64,000 bases of DNA from Cryobacterium sp. PH29-G1 (GTDB taxonomy: Bacteria > Actinomycetota > Actinomycetes > Actinomycetales > Microbacteriaceae), in assembly GCF_030063365.1 (NCBI RefSeq), contig NZ_JASISY010000016.1, positions 1-64,000 on the forward strand, in the 5' to 3' direction. Every line of letters starts with the position of its first letter. Position 1 is the first letter of the stretch. A program made the position numbers and the translations under genes. Below the pieces are notes generated by a model. The model did no database searches, was not told the DNA's origin, and worked only from the letters and a program-made list of their open reading frames with translations. Shown one piece after another: positions 8,536-16,737 of the stretch.

Positions 8536-8684
8536 AACGTCTCCAAAAGAGGTTTTTCTGCGAGCGAGGCGATGCCGTCAGCTCAGCGGGGAGGGAGATA
8601 AATCGGGGTCAGGCGCCGGAGAACGGCGCGACAGGACCTGCCCAGGTCGGTGCGTGAGAGCTGCGAGGGGCGGTCGCAGGACCG
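8536..8684 (-). promoter_or_regulatory. Structured leader RNA (putative attenuator) of MFS gene
   Basis: Between the leader peptide stop and the MFS start the minus-strand RNA can form several short stems: CGGTC/GACCG overlapping the peptide stop, CTGCGA/TCGCAG, GACCTG/CAGGTC and GCGCCG/CGGCGC. A U-rich patch and CTCTTTTGGAG, which could hide the Shine-Dalgarno, come last. Competing stems right after a short reading frame are what translational attenuators look like. The exact switch needs folding analysis. Confidence 0.45.
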
Positions 8685-8714
8685 TTAGTTGAAGGCGACG
8701 ATAAAACTGAACAT
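8685..8714 (-). CDS. Leader peptide MFSFIVAFN of the MFS attenuator
   Basis: A 9-codon reading frame with its own ribosome-binding site: AGGA lies 8 bases before the ATG, and it ends in TAA. It encodes MFSFIVAFN and lies about 150 bases upstream of the MFS start on the same strand. Hydrophobic leader peptides with motifs such as IFVI or IAVV stall ribosomes in macrolide-inducible erm leaders, and the FIVAF core is similar in kind. Stalling would change the downstream stems and expose the MFS start. This is inferred from layout and peptide character. Confidence 0.5.
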   Translation of the reverse strand: MFSFIVAFN

Positions 8715-9181
8715 TGTGTTGATCCTAACGAAGGCCGGGCCGGTCCGGAGTTCCGGTGATCACCGCTCCCGTGTTCCAAAGGGACTCCGAGATACCAGAC
8801 CCGTCGCGCAGAAGGTTCCCCATACGGGCAACTCGCTCAGCGAATCGACTTGAGGAATCACGCTTCAACGCGCCCGGTGGGCGTCCGGCTTGCGGGCACC
8901 GCTTGAAGCGCTGGACCCACTCAAATCTGGCTGGGGAAGCATTGTGAAATTGACGGATGACGGGGAATTGGCCGCATCGCGCACGATTGTCGCCTTTGAT
9001 GCCTGAACTGTCCGCGCCGCGTCTCGACCGGCGGTGGCGCAGTGACGGATTTCACCCCGGGTGTCATCCGTGAGACACGCCCAACGGCCTATCGCGCTGC
9101 GTAAAAGTGGGGCTACGCTAGGTCCCGTTCGGTCGGCAGAGGTTCTCTCGCAAGCCGGACCCATTCAGGCGGGGGGCTGGG
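8715..9181. other. Spacer upstream of two divergent genes
   Basis: A spacer of 467 bp that should hold the promoter of the MFS leader RNA (minus strand) and of the membrane protein at 9182 (plus strand). It contains a diverged hairpin repeat at 8800-8828. No credible protein gene is seen. Confidence 0.4.
8800..8828 (+). repeat. Dispersed GGTTCCCC hairpin element, copy 3 (diverged)
   Basis: CCCGT and ACGGG arms enclose GCGCAGAAGGTTCCCCAT. The GGTTCCCC loop and flanking GCGCA / TACGG match the elements at 2155 and 12155, with an extra base before the loop. It is non-coding. Confidence 0.35.
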
Positions 9182-9784
9182 ATGTGGGCGGAGTCCGCTG
9201 ACGGCGCGCGCCTGCGGAGAAACAGCCACGTGCAGAGTTGGTTGTTCCTCGCCGTTACCGTGGTTGTGGCTGGAGGGGCATTCGTTCTTCTGGGCATCTC
9301 CAGCGATGCCGGCTTGTACATCCCGCCGGCCATCGCCCAGTTGGGGAGGGGCACCTTCGACTACATCAACCTGCTCTTTCTCATCATGTGGGCGTGGATG
9401 TTCCAGCTCCTGAGCGTCAATGACGGGTTCCAATACCAACTCACGTTGCGCAAGGTGCGGGTGCCGCGAAGCAGGGCGTCGGACGTGTGGAGCTTCATCG
9501 TCTTCACGCTGGTCGCGATCCTGTGGGGCGTCCTCGGTGTCCACGCTGTGTTCACTGGCCGCGCCGTGGATCCGACGTACGTGAACCGGCTGCCCTCCGG
9601 TGTGCAGGCCAGCTCACTGCAGCACGGCGTCGTTGAGGTGACGACCACGTACTTCGTCCTCGTGGGACTCGTGCTCGTCCTTATCGTGGTCATGCGCCTG
9701 TTCAATCCGATCGACCTCGACGAATACGACCGCTACCTCCGTAGGGTCCTGCGCCTGCCGCCGCCTCGAACGCCCATCCAGTAG
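9182..9784 (+). CDS. Four-helix membrane protein of unknown function
   Basis: A 200-residue product with four hydrophobic helices at about residues 19-42, 58-80, 104-126 and 152-173, and a basic C-terminal tail ending RLPPPRTPIQ. A G-run lies about 5 bases before the ATG. It resembles no enzyme or transporter family I know. Tryptophan-rich helix ends and the positive tail suggest a cytoplasmic C-terminus. It stands alone between the MFS leader region and an IS remnant. Confidence 0.6.
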   Translation: MWAESADGARLRRNSHVQSWLFLAVTVVVAGGAFVLLGISSDAGLYIPPAIAQLGRGTFDYINLLFLIMWAWMFQLLSVNDGFQYQLTLRKVRVPRSRASDVWSFIVFTLVAILWGVLGVHAVFTGRAVDPTYVNRLPSGVQASSLQHGVVEVTTTYFVLVGLVLVLIVVMRLFNPIDLDEYDRYLRRVLRLPPPRTPIQ

Positions 9785-9808
9785 TCCATTCAGAAAAGGA
9801 AGATCTAC

Positions 9809-10032
9809 ATGGAGATCGCTTGGAAAATCTCCGTCGATCTGTCGTCGCTTCGTGACACGCTCGCACTACGAGAACGTCAACACGCATGGCGTTGTGGGAA
9901 CGCGAGCGGCAAGGCCACACCATCGGGCTGAACCAGCTGATTCATCACTCCGATGCCGGCTCGCCCAAGGCGCCTCGATTTTGCTGACCGAGCATCTTGC
10001 GCAGATCACGCCCTCGATCGGGACGGACAAAT
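9809..10032 (+). pseudogene. IS3-family transposase (OrfB, integrase core) remnant
   Basis: The stretch from 9886 reads MALWERERQGHTIG...LIHHSDAGS, which is the DDE integrase-core segment of IS3-family OrfB proteins; the Asp of HHSD is catalytic. The frame then breaks, and the continuation SILLTEHLAQ..TPSIGT appears in another frame from about 9976, matching the next conserved block. A weaker upstream match (AWKISVDL, from 9811) lies in a third frame. Both ends of the element are missing, so this is a decayed, immobile fragment. It marks a past insertion next to the frameshifted gene on its right. Confidence 0.6.
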
Positions 10033-10221
10033 TGCGTCCCGGAATCCCGCCACTTCTTCCCGCGGCTCGAGGGAGGCTTCGCGTGCCTCGAAAAGCTTTA
10101 CTTTCATGAGACTCTTCATGGCGCAAGGATGGCAGTATCGCACCAATCATTCCTGGTGCTAAACCTGGGCGCAGTCAGCATGGATGCGTAGGGGCGACGC
10201 CCGCGACGTACACGCGTAACA

Positions 10222-10255
10222 AAACGAGGGCAGGACCATAGTCCTGCCCTCGTTT
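10222..10255 (-). terminator. Strong hairpin terminator
   Basis: A perfect 15-bp stem (AAACGAGGGCAGGAC and its complement) with a 4-base loop CATA. On the minus strand it is followed by CGTTTTGTT. It lies 13 bases past the stop of the secreted-protein gene at 10269 and is its intrinsic terminator; the symmetric A/T ends could also stop transcription coming from the left. Confidence 0.85.
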
Positions 10256-10268
10256 CTATCTCAAGTTG

Positions 10269-11310
10269 TTACCAGTTGCACGCCGCAGCAGGATTCTTCT
10301 GGATGAGAGCCGGCAAGATGCCTGCTCGCCAACCGTCCCAGCTCCTTCTGTAGCTTTCCAAGTCGATATTGATGGTTCCGGGCAGACCAACCACGTGACA
10401 GTCCCATTGCTGAGCCATGGTTTTATACTGCATGGAGTTTGGGTGGTGCTCACGCAGATCGTCCAGACCCGCCTTGTATACGAAGCCTGGATTCACCCGC
10501 TGTGTAGCACGCGCCAGTGCCGTGACGGTTAGGCGCAGTTCGTAGCCGCCGTTCGCCCAACGCTCCCACTTGACTTGGCTGATCATCCCACGGGCATATG
10601 CGGGATCAGCCACAACAGGGTAGACCGTGCTGTCCATTGCGCGATGTTCAACAACCTGGGTAATCGTGGTTCCATCAAGCTCGTAATGGGTCGGAACGTC
10701 GACACCATTGGCGTCACGCGCCCAAGCCGGAGTGAAGCCACCAATCAGGGTGTCGTCACTTGAGAAGATGAAAATCAGTCCGTCCTTGGCTTCCAGCCGA
10801 GAGCCGACTGGCAGACCGAGCTCATATTCGAATCGCTCAGGACTCTCTACTCCATCGAGAATTGTTGCGATCTGAACGGCCCCGTCATCTTTGACCGCCG
10901 TAACGGTCGTAGTTCCGTTGCTATTGCCGTTCGCGACGACTCCTGGCTGGATTTCGACGGCAGTCTCTGCGGTTTCAGCAAACGGGCGGTCAATGAGAAT
11001 CGCTTCACTCCCAACTCCTACTTGGACTGAGCGACGCAGACGCCGGGACCAAAACTGCGACGTCGCCGGTAGTCACATTAATTGCGACCTCGCCGGACTC
11101 ATCGACAGGCTGATTCACAGTGCGAGCAAGCACGTCTGAGTCGTCGATCCCGTCCACGTCGCCTGAAGCTGCGCCGTCCAATGCGAAAGCAATCTTCGTG
11201 ACGTCGACGTCATCTGATACTGCAGCTGAAGCGGGCACCGACACCCCGCCAACAAGAGCCGCCGCCAAAATGAGGCTCGAAAGGACATAGGTCTGTTTGG
11301 CTTTTTTCAT
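10269..11310 (-). pseudogene. Secreted protein with DUF2599-like C-terminus, single frameshift
   Basis: The ATG at 11310 has GGGGGA 5 bases upstream and begins a clear signal peptide (MKKAKQTYVLSSLILAAALVG, cleavage after ASA near residue 29). The frame runs to a TGA at 11005. From about 11030 the neighbouring frame stays open to 10269 and gives a continuous product: VQVGVGSEAILIDRP, then SRLEAKDGLIFIF, then a C-terminal domain of about 120 residues with two Cys (GMISQVKWERWANGGYELRL, QWDCHVVGLPG, NPAAACNW) as in the DUF2599 family. The total of 1042 bases is one base over a multiple of three. It is either a single-base frameshift mutation or a sequencing error; the rest of the protein is well preserved. 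Confidence 0.7.
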
Positions 11311-11557
11311 GAATTCCCCCATTGAATTCTTCAACCGTACCGGCATGCGGGGCCCGCGGCTCAAGGTGCCTTCGATCCTGGATGCATGTTCGGTCAGAGT
11401 TTTTGACCTGTTTGGACTCCATCCCGCTCGTGCCGCCCGACTGTGCGGGTTCGCCATGGGTGACGATCGGGATGTTCGCGACGCCTCCGCACCCGGCCTA
11501 ACCAAACCGATCGCGACATTGGGATCTGGCGGACGGCTGTTTCAGTAGAGTTGAGGC

Positions 11558-11740
11558 ATGTCAAACACCCCGTCTTCATCCAGAAAGCTCTGGTGGGTGT
11601 TGACCGCGCTAGTAGTGCTGCTTGTCACCGCATATGTCACCCTGGTGAGCGGGGTGCTCGCCATATGGTTCGATCCAGAACCTGAAGGTGACCTTGGAAC
11701 TCTTCTGGGAAGGATCGACGCCTTGCGAGACCTAGCGTAG
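11558..11740 (+). CDS. Small single-pass membrane protein
   Basis: A 60-residue product with one strong membrane helix (about residues 12-36, WWVLTALVVLLVTAYVTL) and an acidic, amphipathic C-terminus (DPEPEGDLGTLLGRIDALRDL). TTGAGG lies 4 bases before the ATG. No family is recognised; the helix plus charged tail supports a real gene but does not prove it. Confidence 0.4.
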   Translation: MSNTPSSSRKLWWVLTALVVLLVTAYVTLVSGVLAIWFDPEPEGDLGTLLGRIDALRDLA

Positions 11741-12424
11741 TAAGGTGGGCAACTCTTTCCTGATCCTTCTATGAGGGCATGGCTGCGGGGAACGACGCAC
11801 CCAGAAAACAGCACCCAGAGCAGCTTCCTCAGTCCTCAGCCCTTGCGCAGTTTCCCAAGGGTTGAGGACTGCGAATTCGAAACCTAGGTACTTTTCAGAG
11901 ACGCGAGCCCAGGGACGTACAGGCCAGTTCCGAGATCTATATTCCCATGTGCGGAATCGCGACGATCCACAACCGAACAAGGCTAGAGAGAAGGAAATGG
12001 CGGCCCTCAACCGGTCGGACGCGGAAGGTGGCGTCGAAAAGCGATCACAGAATGCCGCCACAAAGCGCTAACAGTTACAGTCGAACGCATCCCCGCACGA
12101 CGGCGCCTACTAGGCGATCGCGGACGTCGAGTTCGCCTCCGCAATCTGGACAGTGTCCCGCATACGGTTCCCCATGCGGATTTAACTTCAGCGTATATGC
12201 CAGAGCTGAGTTGACGGGCCCCCAATGTCATCGTCGCCCACGGTGCCGGTGAAAACCGGATCCACGGAATGGATCACGGAGGCCAGTTGGTTGTCAAACG
12301 ATTCGAGGCAGATGTCTGTGAGGGCGAGCTTGCGACGCCAGGTTGTACCGAAGTGTATACACGTACCTTTAGCCGTAAACACTCGCGCTGCTCAGGCTGC
12401 CTAGTGTTGAATGGAGCGGGCTTG
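11741..12424. other. Spacer of about 680 bp without a convincing gene
   Basis: Only short ORFs lacking start signals or domains are present on either strand. One plus-strand ORF from 11947 begins MCGIA like class II glutamine amidotransferases, but nothing after it fits. The spacer holds one hairpin repeat (12155-12179). It is probably a degraded region with leftovers of lost genes. Confidence 0.4.
12155..12179 (+). repeat. Dispersed GGTTCCCC hairpin element, copy 2
   Basis: GTCCCGCAT, loop ACGGTTCCCC, ATGCGG. It matches the copy at 2155-2180 at nearly all positions, and the A/T pair of the stem is replaced by T/A, a compensatory change that keeps the hairpin. Confidence 0.45.
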
Positions 12425-14026
12425 CTACCCTGCCACGGGTTCCGCGGTTGGCACGGCAGAGGAGTCGGCTTCCGCTTTGGCCAGGATCTGCTTGACCTCA
12501 TCCTCCGCGAGCAAGACCCACGCCGCAGTGCTCGAACCGTCGAGGGCGGCTTGGGGGCTCTCGCCCTGGTTCCACCATTTCGTTTCGAGGATCCGCCCAC
12601 CGAAGAGCACGCGGTCGCCCTTTTCGTAGATGGTCGTCGCTACCCAATCCGGATAGGTCCCGTCGGGTACGACGGTGACGGGAATCGGCTTGTCGCCGGG
12701 GAGCACCGGTCCGATCAACTCCCACGGTGCGCTCGAGTCGTCGGAGAAGGGGGTGTCCGGCTGGTCGCCCGATGTCCACCACTTCGCCGCGTAAACGTTG
12801 CCGTACCAAACCGTGCGATCTCCATCGACGTAGGTCGCATCTTTCGACCAGATCGGGTACGGGCTGGTCTTGGGGTCGTCGGGCACCGGGGTGCTGCTCA
12901 CCCGCGGGGTCGCAGTGGCGGAGGTCACAACGGCATCTATTTGTCCCGTGAGGCCCTGAGCGAGAATCTGCGCAAAAGTGGAATCCCCCTGCACGACCCC
13001 GCTGCAGTTGTCGGAGACCCGGGTGACATCGGGATAGTTGGTGCCGCAGCCCGCGTCGCGGTTCAATGACCACATGGACATGCGGCCAACGCCCTTGTCG
13101 AGAGCGAAAGCGTTCAAACCGACGGCGTCGTCGAGCCCGAAGGATTCGCCAACGATGTCGCTCTGGCCGATCATCGGGGTGAGGCCGATCTTGCTCCACA
13201 GCGTCTGGGGGCCGAGGGGCGTGCCGTGCTTCTCGTAGCTGTTGTCCAACTGGGCGTGGGTGGCCTCCGCTGCTGCTGTAGCAGCCTCGAGCACGCTGCC
13301 CGATGAGCCGAGCGTGTCGCCGAAGTCCATAGTCATGGCGTTGACCCCCGCGAGGTTAACGTTGGCGGCCAAAAACTGGTCAACGGCCGTGATCCCGACG
13401 CTGGTCAGGCCAGTGGTTGACACCGGGAGGGTGAGCCAGACGTTGAGCGCTTTGTCGGCGGCCTTGCGATCGGCCTGGATCGACGCGATTGCTGTAGCCC
13501 GGCGCAGGCCCGCCTCGGTGTCGGCCAGGCTATCGCCCTCGATATCGAGGTCGATGGAGGTGAGGTGGTAGCGGTTGATCACTGCTTCATAGGCGCTCTT
13601 GAGGTCGTCGGCATCCGTGCACTCGGTGGCGAGCTCGCTATTGGCCTGTCCTCCGAACGAGACGGACACGTCGCCGCTGTTCTGCACGAATCGGGCAATC
13701 CGCCGGTCGAGGTCGAGAGTCGTCTGGGCATCGTCGAGACCGTAGACGCCGCCCCACGATGGCTCGCAAGGCTCGTCGGGGTTGGAGACAATGAACGAGA
13801 GCACCACGCTCTTGCCGGTCAAGGTCGCCGCCGATTCGAACGAGTACGACGGCGTCGCGGTTACGTCGACGTAGCCGGCGAAGAAGGGCGTGCCTTCCGA
13901 AGCGGCGCTGGCATCCTGGAATTGGTTCCACCCGAGGGCGCCGCCCGTGCCCACCAGCGCGAGGATGACCGCGAGCGAGATCACGCGAACAGCGGACAGC
14001 CGACGACCGGGAAAGTGCTTTGACAA
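12425..14026 (-). CDS. Secreted GH18-type glycosidase with two chitin-binding-like modules
   Basis: A product of about 533 residues. An N-terminal hydrophobic segment (about residues 13-33) is a signal peptide or membrane anchor. A TIM-barrel domain (about 47-370) carries the GH18 signature SIDLDIEGD, whose DxDxE includes the catalytic Glu (near residue 163); MTMDFGD and WSLNRD are further barrel motifs. After a Pro/Ser/Thr linker come two similar modules of about 50 residues (YPIWSKDATYVDGDRTVWYG and YPDWVATTIYEKGDRVLFGG, each with KWW), the type 5/12 chitin-binding pattern. It should hydrolyse beta-1,4-GlcNAc-like glycans outside the cell. The upstream TTG at 14038 lacks an SD; the TTG at 14026 has GGGGGA before it. 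Confidence 0.85.
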   Translation of the reverse strand: MSKHFPGRRLSAVRVISLAVILALVGTGGALGWNQFQDASAASEGTPFFAGYVDVTATPSYSFESAATLTGKSVVLSFIVSNPDEPCEPSWGGVYGLDDAQTTLDLDRRIARFVQNSGDVSVSFGGQANSELATECTDADDLKSAYEAVINRYHLTSIDLDIEGDSLADTEAGLRRATAIASIQADRKAADKALNVWLTLPVSTTGLTSVGITAVDQFLAANVNLAGVNAMTMDFGDTLGSSGSVLEAATAAAEATHAQLDNSYEKHGTPLGPQTLWSKIGLTPMIGQSDIVGESFGLDDAVGLNAFALDKGVGRMSMWSLNRDAGCGTNYPDVTRVSDNCSGVVQGDSTFAQILAQGLTGQIDAVVTSATATPRVSSTPVPDDPKTSPYPIWSKDATYVDGDRTVWYGNVYAAKWWTSGDQPDTPFSDDSSAPWELIGPVLPGDKPIPVTVVPDGTYPDWVATTIYEKGDRVLFGGRILETKWWNQGESPQAALDGSSTAAWVLLAEDEVKQILAKAEADSSAVPTAEPVAG

Positions 14027-14245
14027 AAAATCCCCCAAGTGGACTGATCGCTTTTAGAGTGGCGGCCTCGAACGAATGCTCGTTGCAGGACCGAGGATCG
14101 CGAGGCGTTCCCCGCAGGAAAAAGGCTCTCCACCGACTATCATGAAGGCCATTAGAAAATTATCGCCGATCTTTAGGGGTTAGGCGACCGGAACTACAGA
14201 ATCGGGCTGGAAATTATTCCCCCGGATTCGAGTGGGTGGGGGATC

Positions 14246-16567
14246 GTGCCAGACCAGGTACAAGTATCGGATCGTGACGTCAACTCGAACGCAACTGCGC
14301 CGGCAGCGCCCACGCGGCGTCGCCAATGGGGGTCGGAGAAGCGCTCAGAGCCGCTGCCCATCGTGCACCCGATTCCGTCCAAGCGCAAAATCACGCTTGG
14401 CCGGCTGGCGATCGTCACAACAATCTTGGCCTGGATGCTCTACGTCGTCTCGACAATTTTCAAACAGCTGGCCGACAACCCAAACGCCGGCTTCCGTTTT
14501 CAGTTCGAGACATTCTCCTACCTGATCGTTGTCACGTTCCTCACCTTTTCCGCCCTGATGTATCTGGTGGCCAGGCAAGGCGCGCTCTACCGGTTTCGGG
14601 AACATCGGCGGGTGCCCAGAGGCGAGCTCGATCGGCACTTCCACGACTATTCCGAGGGCATCACCGTTCTCGTTCCCTCCTATGCCGAAGAGCCGGTTGT
14701 GGTCCGGGGTACCCTGTGGTCCGCCGCCCTGCAAGAATTTCCTGATCTCAAGATCGTTCTACTCGTCGACGACCCACCGGCACCAACCGACCCGGCAGTG
14801 CTGTCCCGGCTGGAGGAGACCCGGGCGCTGACGGATGACATCGCGGCGTCGCTGGCCGTGCCCGCTGCCCGTTTCAACGCGGCGCTCGAAGAATTTCACC
14901 GAACGCCGCACATTGACGCGGCGTCGCAGGTGATCCGACTCTCCGCCGAATACGAGGCAGCCGCAACCTGGCTGGAAGACATGGCCGAAGCCGAGGTCGT
15001 CGAGGACCACGTCGACGAATTTTTCGTCGACCGCGTGATTATGGGGCTTGCCCGCGAGCTGCGGTTGACCCTCCTCGCCCTGAATGCGGCGTTCGCCCAG
15101 GGTGTAGCGCCCGATGAGCGCCGGCTTTCCGAGCTCTACCAGCGCCTAACCTGGATCTTCAACGTCAGGCTCGAAACCTTCGAACGTAAGAAGTACGCCA
15201 GCCTGTCCCACGAGGCGAACAAGGCGATGAACCTCAACGCCTATATCTCGCTGATGGGCCACCGCTGGCACCGTGAAGCCACGGCCGGCCAGGTCGTGCT
15301 CAGAATTACTGAGGAGGAACACCCCGACGATCTCGTCGCCCCTGACACGACGTACCTCCTGACCCTTGATGCGGACTCGCTGCTACTGCGCGACTATTGC
15401 CTGCGTCTGGTCTACTTTCTGGAATCCGCGGGCAATGAGCGCGTGGCCGTCACCCAGACCCCGTATTCGTCGTTCCGTGGTGCCCCGACCCGGATCGAAC
15501 GCGTCGCGGGTGCCACCACCGATATTCAGCACCTGTTGCACCAGGGGATGACCTACTACGGCGCGACATTCTGGGTCGGAGCGAACGCCATTATTCGCAA
15601 GACCGCGCTCGAGGACATTGTCGAGGTGGAAACCGTCGGCGGTTTCGAGGTGCGCACGTACATCCAGGACCGCACCGTCATCGAAGATACGGAGTCCAGC
15701 ATCGACCTGGGTGCGCACGGCTGGAAGCTGTCCAACTACCCGGAGCGTCTGAGCTACAGCGCGACCCCGCCGGACTTCGGTTCGCTCGTCGTGCAGCGCC
15801 GACGCTGGGCCAATGGTGGGCTGCTCATTCTGCCCAAGCTGTGGAACCAGCTGGTGCAGCGTCGTTTCAAGCGCGAGCGTATTCCCGTGCGCGAGGTGCT
15901 ACTCCGAGTGAACTACATGGCGTCGATCGCCTGGGCCAGTTTCGGCCTGCTCTTCCTTCTCGCCTACCCGTACGACAGCCGGCTGCTCAGCCCGGTGGTC
16001 TTCATCGCCGCGCTGCCGTACTTTTTGGCGATGGGCAGCGACCTGCGCGATTCAGGGCATCGGTTTAGTGACATCTTTCGCATCTACGGTTTCAACCTGG
16101 TGCTCCTCCCGGTCAACCTTGCGGGCGTGCTGAAGTCGCTGCAACAGGCGATCACCGGCGAGAAAATCCCGTTCGTGCGCACACCGAAGGTGAAAAACCG
16201 CACCGCCGCACCCGCGCTCTATGTGTTCGTGCCATACCTGATCGTGGCCTTCTCCATCCTCACCGTCTGGCGAAACGTGCAGCAAGAAAGCTGGGGCAAT
16301 GTGGCGTTCGCGGTTCTGAACGCGGTGCTCGCGGCGAGTGCCATTCGGGCCTATATCGGGGTGGGTAACTCGATCGTAGACATCTTCCTCGGTACGCTCA
16401 GCTGGCTCTTCGTGGCGCCGCGCAAGCCCAAGGCCGCGCGTCCGGTGATTGTTGCCAAGGAGCTCGATGAGGTCGACTGGGAATCGCTTCTGTACCACGG
16501 CGACCGTCGACTCAATCGTGATCTCCACAGCGGCAACGATCGCCGCCGGAGGGCATTCATGCGCTGA
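14246..16567 (+). CDS. Membrane GT2 glycan synthase with large helical insertion
   Basis: A 773-residue processive-type family 2 glycosyltransferase. Two N-terminal helices (about residues 52-72 and 91-109) precede the catalytic domain: VLLVDD (D175-D176), NKAMNLN (326-332), the metal-binding DAD at 375-377, IEDTESS with the acceptor-side ED, and QRRRWANGG of the QxxRW motif. At least four C-terminal helices follow. This is the cellulose/chitin/hyaluronan-synthase architecture. Between VDD and NKA lie about 150 residues, roughly 100 more than usual, predicted to be helical and acidic. The start is GTG with a strong GGGGGA. It is divergent from the GH18 gene, suggesting that the two make and trim the same extracellular glycan; the polymer is unknown. 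Confidence 0.85.
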   Translation: MPDQVQVSDRDVNSNATAPAAPTRRRQWGSEKRSEPLPIVHPIPSKRKITLGRLAIVTTILAWMLYVVSTIFKQLADNPNAGFRFQFETFSYLIVVTFLTFSALMYLVARQGALYRFREHRRVPRGELDRHFHDYSEGITVLVPSYAEEPVVVRGTLWSAALQEFPDLKIVLLVDDPPAPTDPAVLSRLEETRALTDDIAASLAVPAARFNAALEEFHRTPHIDAASQVIRLSAEYEAAATWLEDMAEAEVVEDHVDEFFVDRVIMGLARELRLTLLALNAAFAQGVAPDERRLSELYQRLTWIFNVRLETFERKKYASLSHEANKAMNLNAYISLMGHRWHREATAGQVVLRITEEEHPDDLVAPDTTYLLTLDADSLLLRDYCLRLVYFLESAGNERVAVTQTPYSSFRGAPTRIERVAGATTDIQHLLHQGMTYYGATFWVGANAIIRKTALEDIVEVETVGGFEVRTYIQDRTVIEDTESSIDLGAHGWKLSNYPERLSYSATPPDFGSLVVQRRRWANGGLLILPKLWNQLVQRRFKRERIPVREVLLRVNYMASIAWASFGLLFLLAYPYDSRLLSPVVFIAALPYFLAMGSDLRDSGHRFSDIFRIYGFNLVLLPVNLAGVLKSLQQAITGEKIPFVRTPKVKNRTAAPALYVFVPYLIVAFSILTVWRNVQQESWGNVAFAVLNAVLAASAIRAYIGVGNSIVDIFLGTLSWLFVAPRKPKAARPVIVAKELDEVDWESLLYHGDRRLNRDLHSGNDRRRRAFMR

Positions 16568-16737
16568 TGACGCGCACGGCCGCGCGCCTCAATATCCGAG
16601 ATGCAATACTCATCAGACCACGTGGGAGTTCAACTCGCCACTTATCCAGTGACTACGAACCCGGGTTTGAGGCGATCTTACGTTAGGGGGACATCACGGC
16701 TATTCGTCGTCGTATTTTCGGTTTATTACTCAATCTG

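Noticed and set aside
11947-12252. ORF beginning MCGIATIHN, like class II glutamine amidotransferases
   Set aside because: Only the first few residues fit; the rest is Arg/Ser-rich and lacks any amidotransferase motif or ribosome-binding site.
12188-12382. 64-codon minus-strand ORF downstream of the GH18 gene
   Set aside because: No start signal and no recognisable features.
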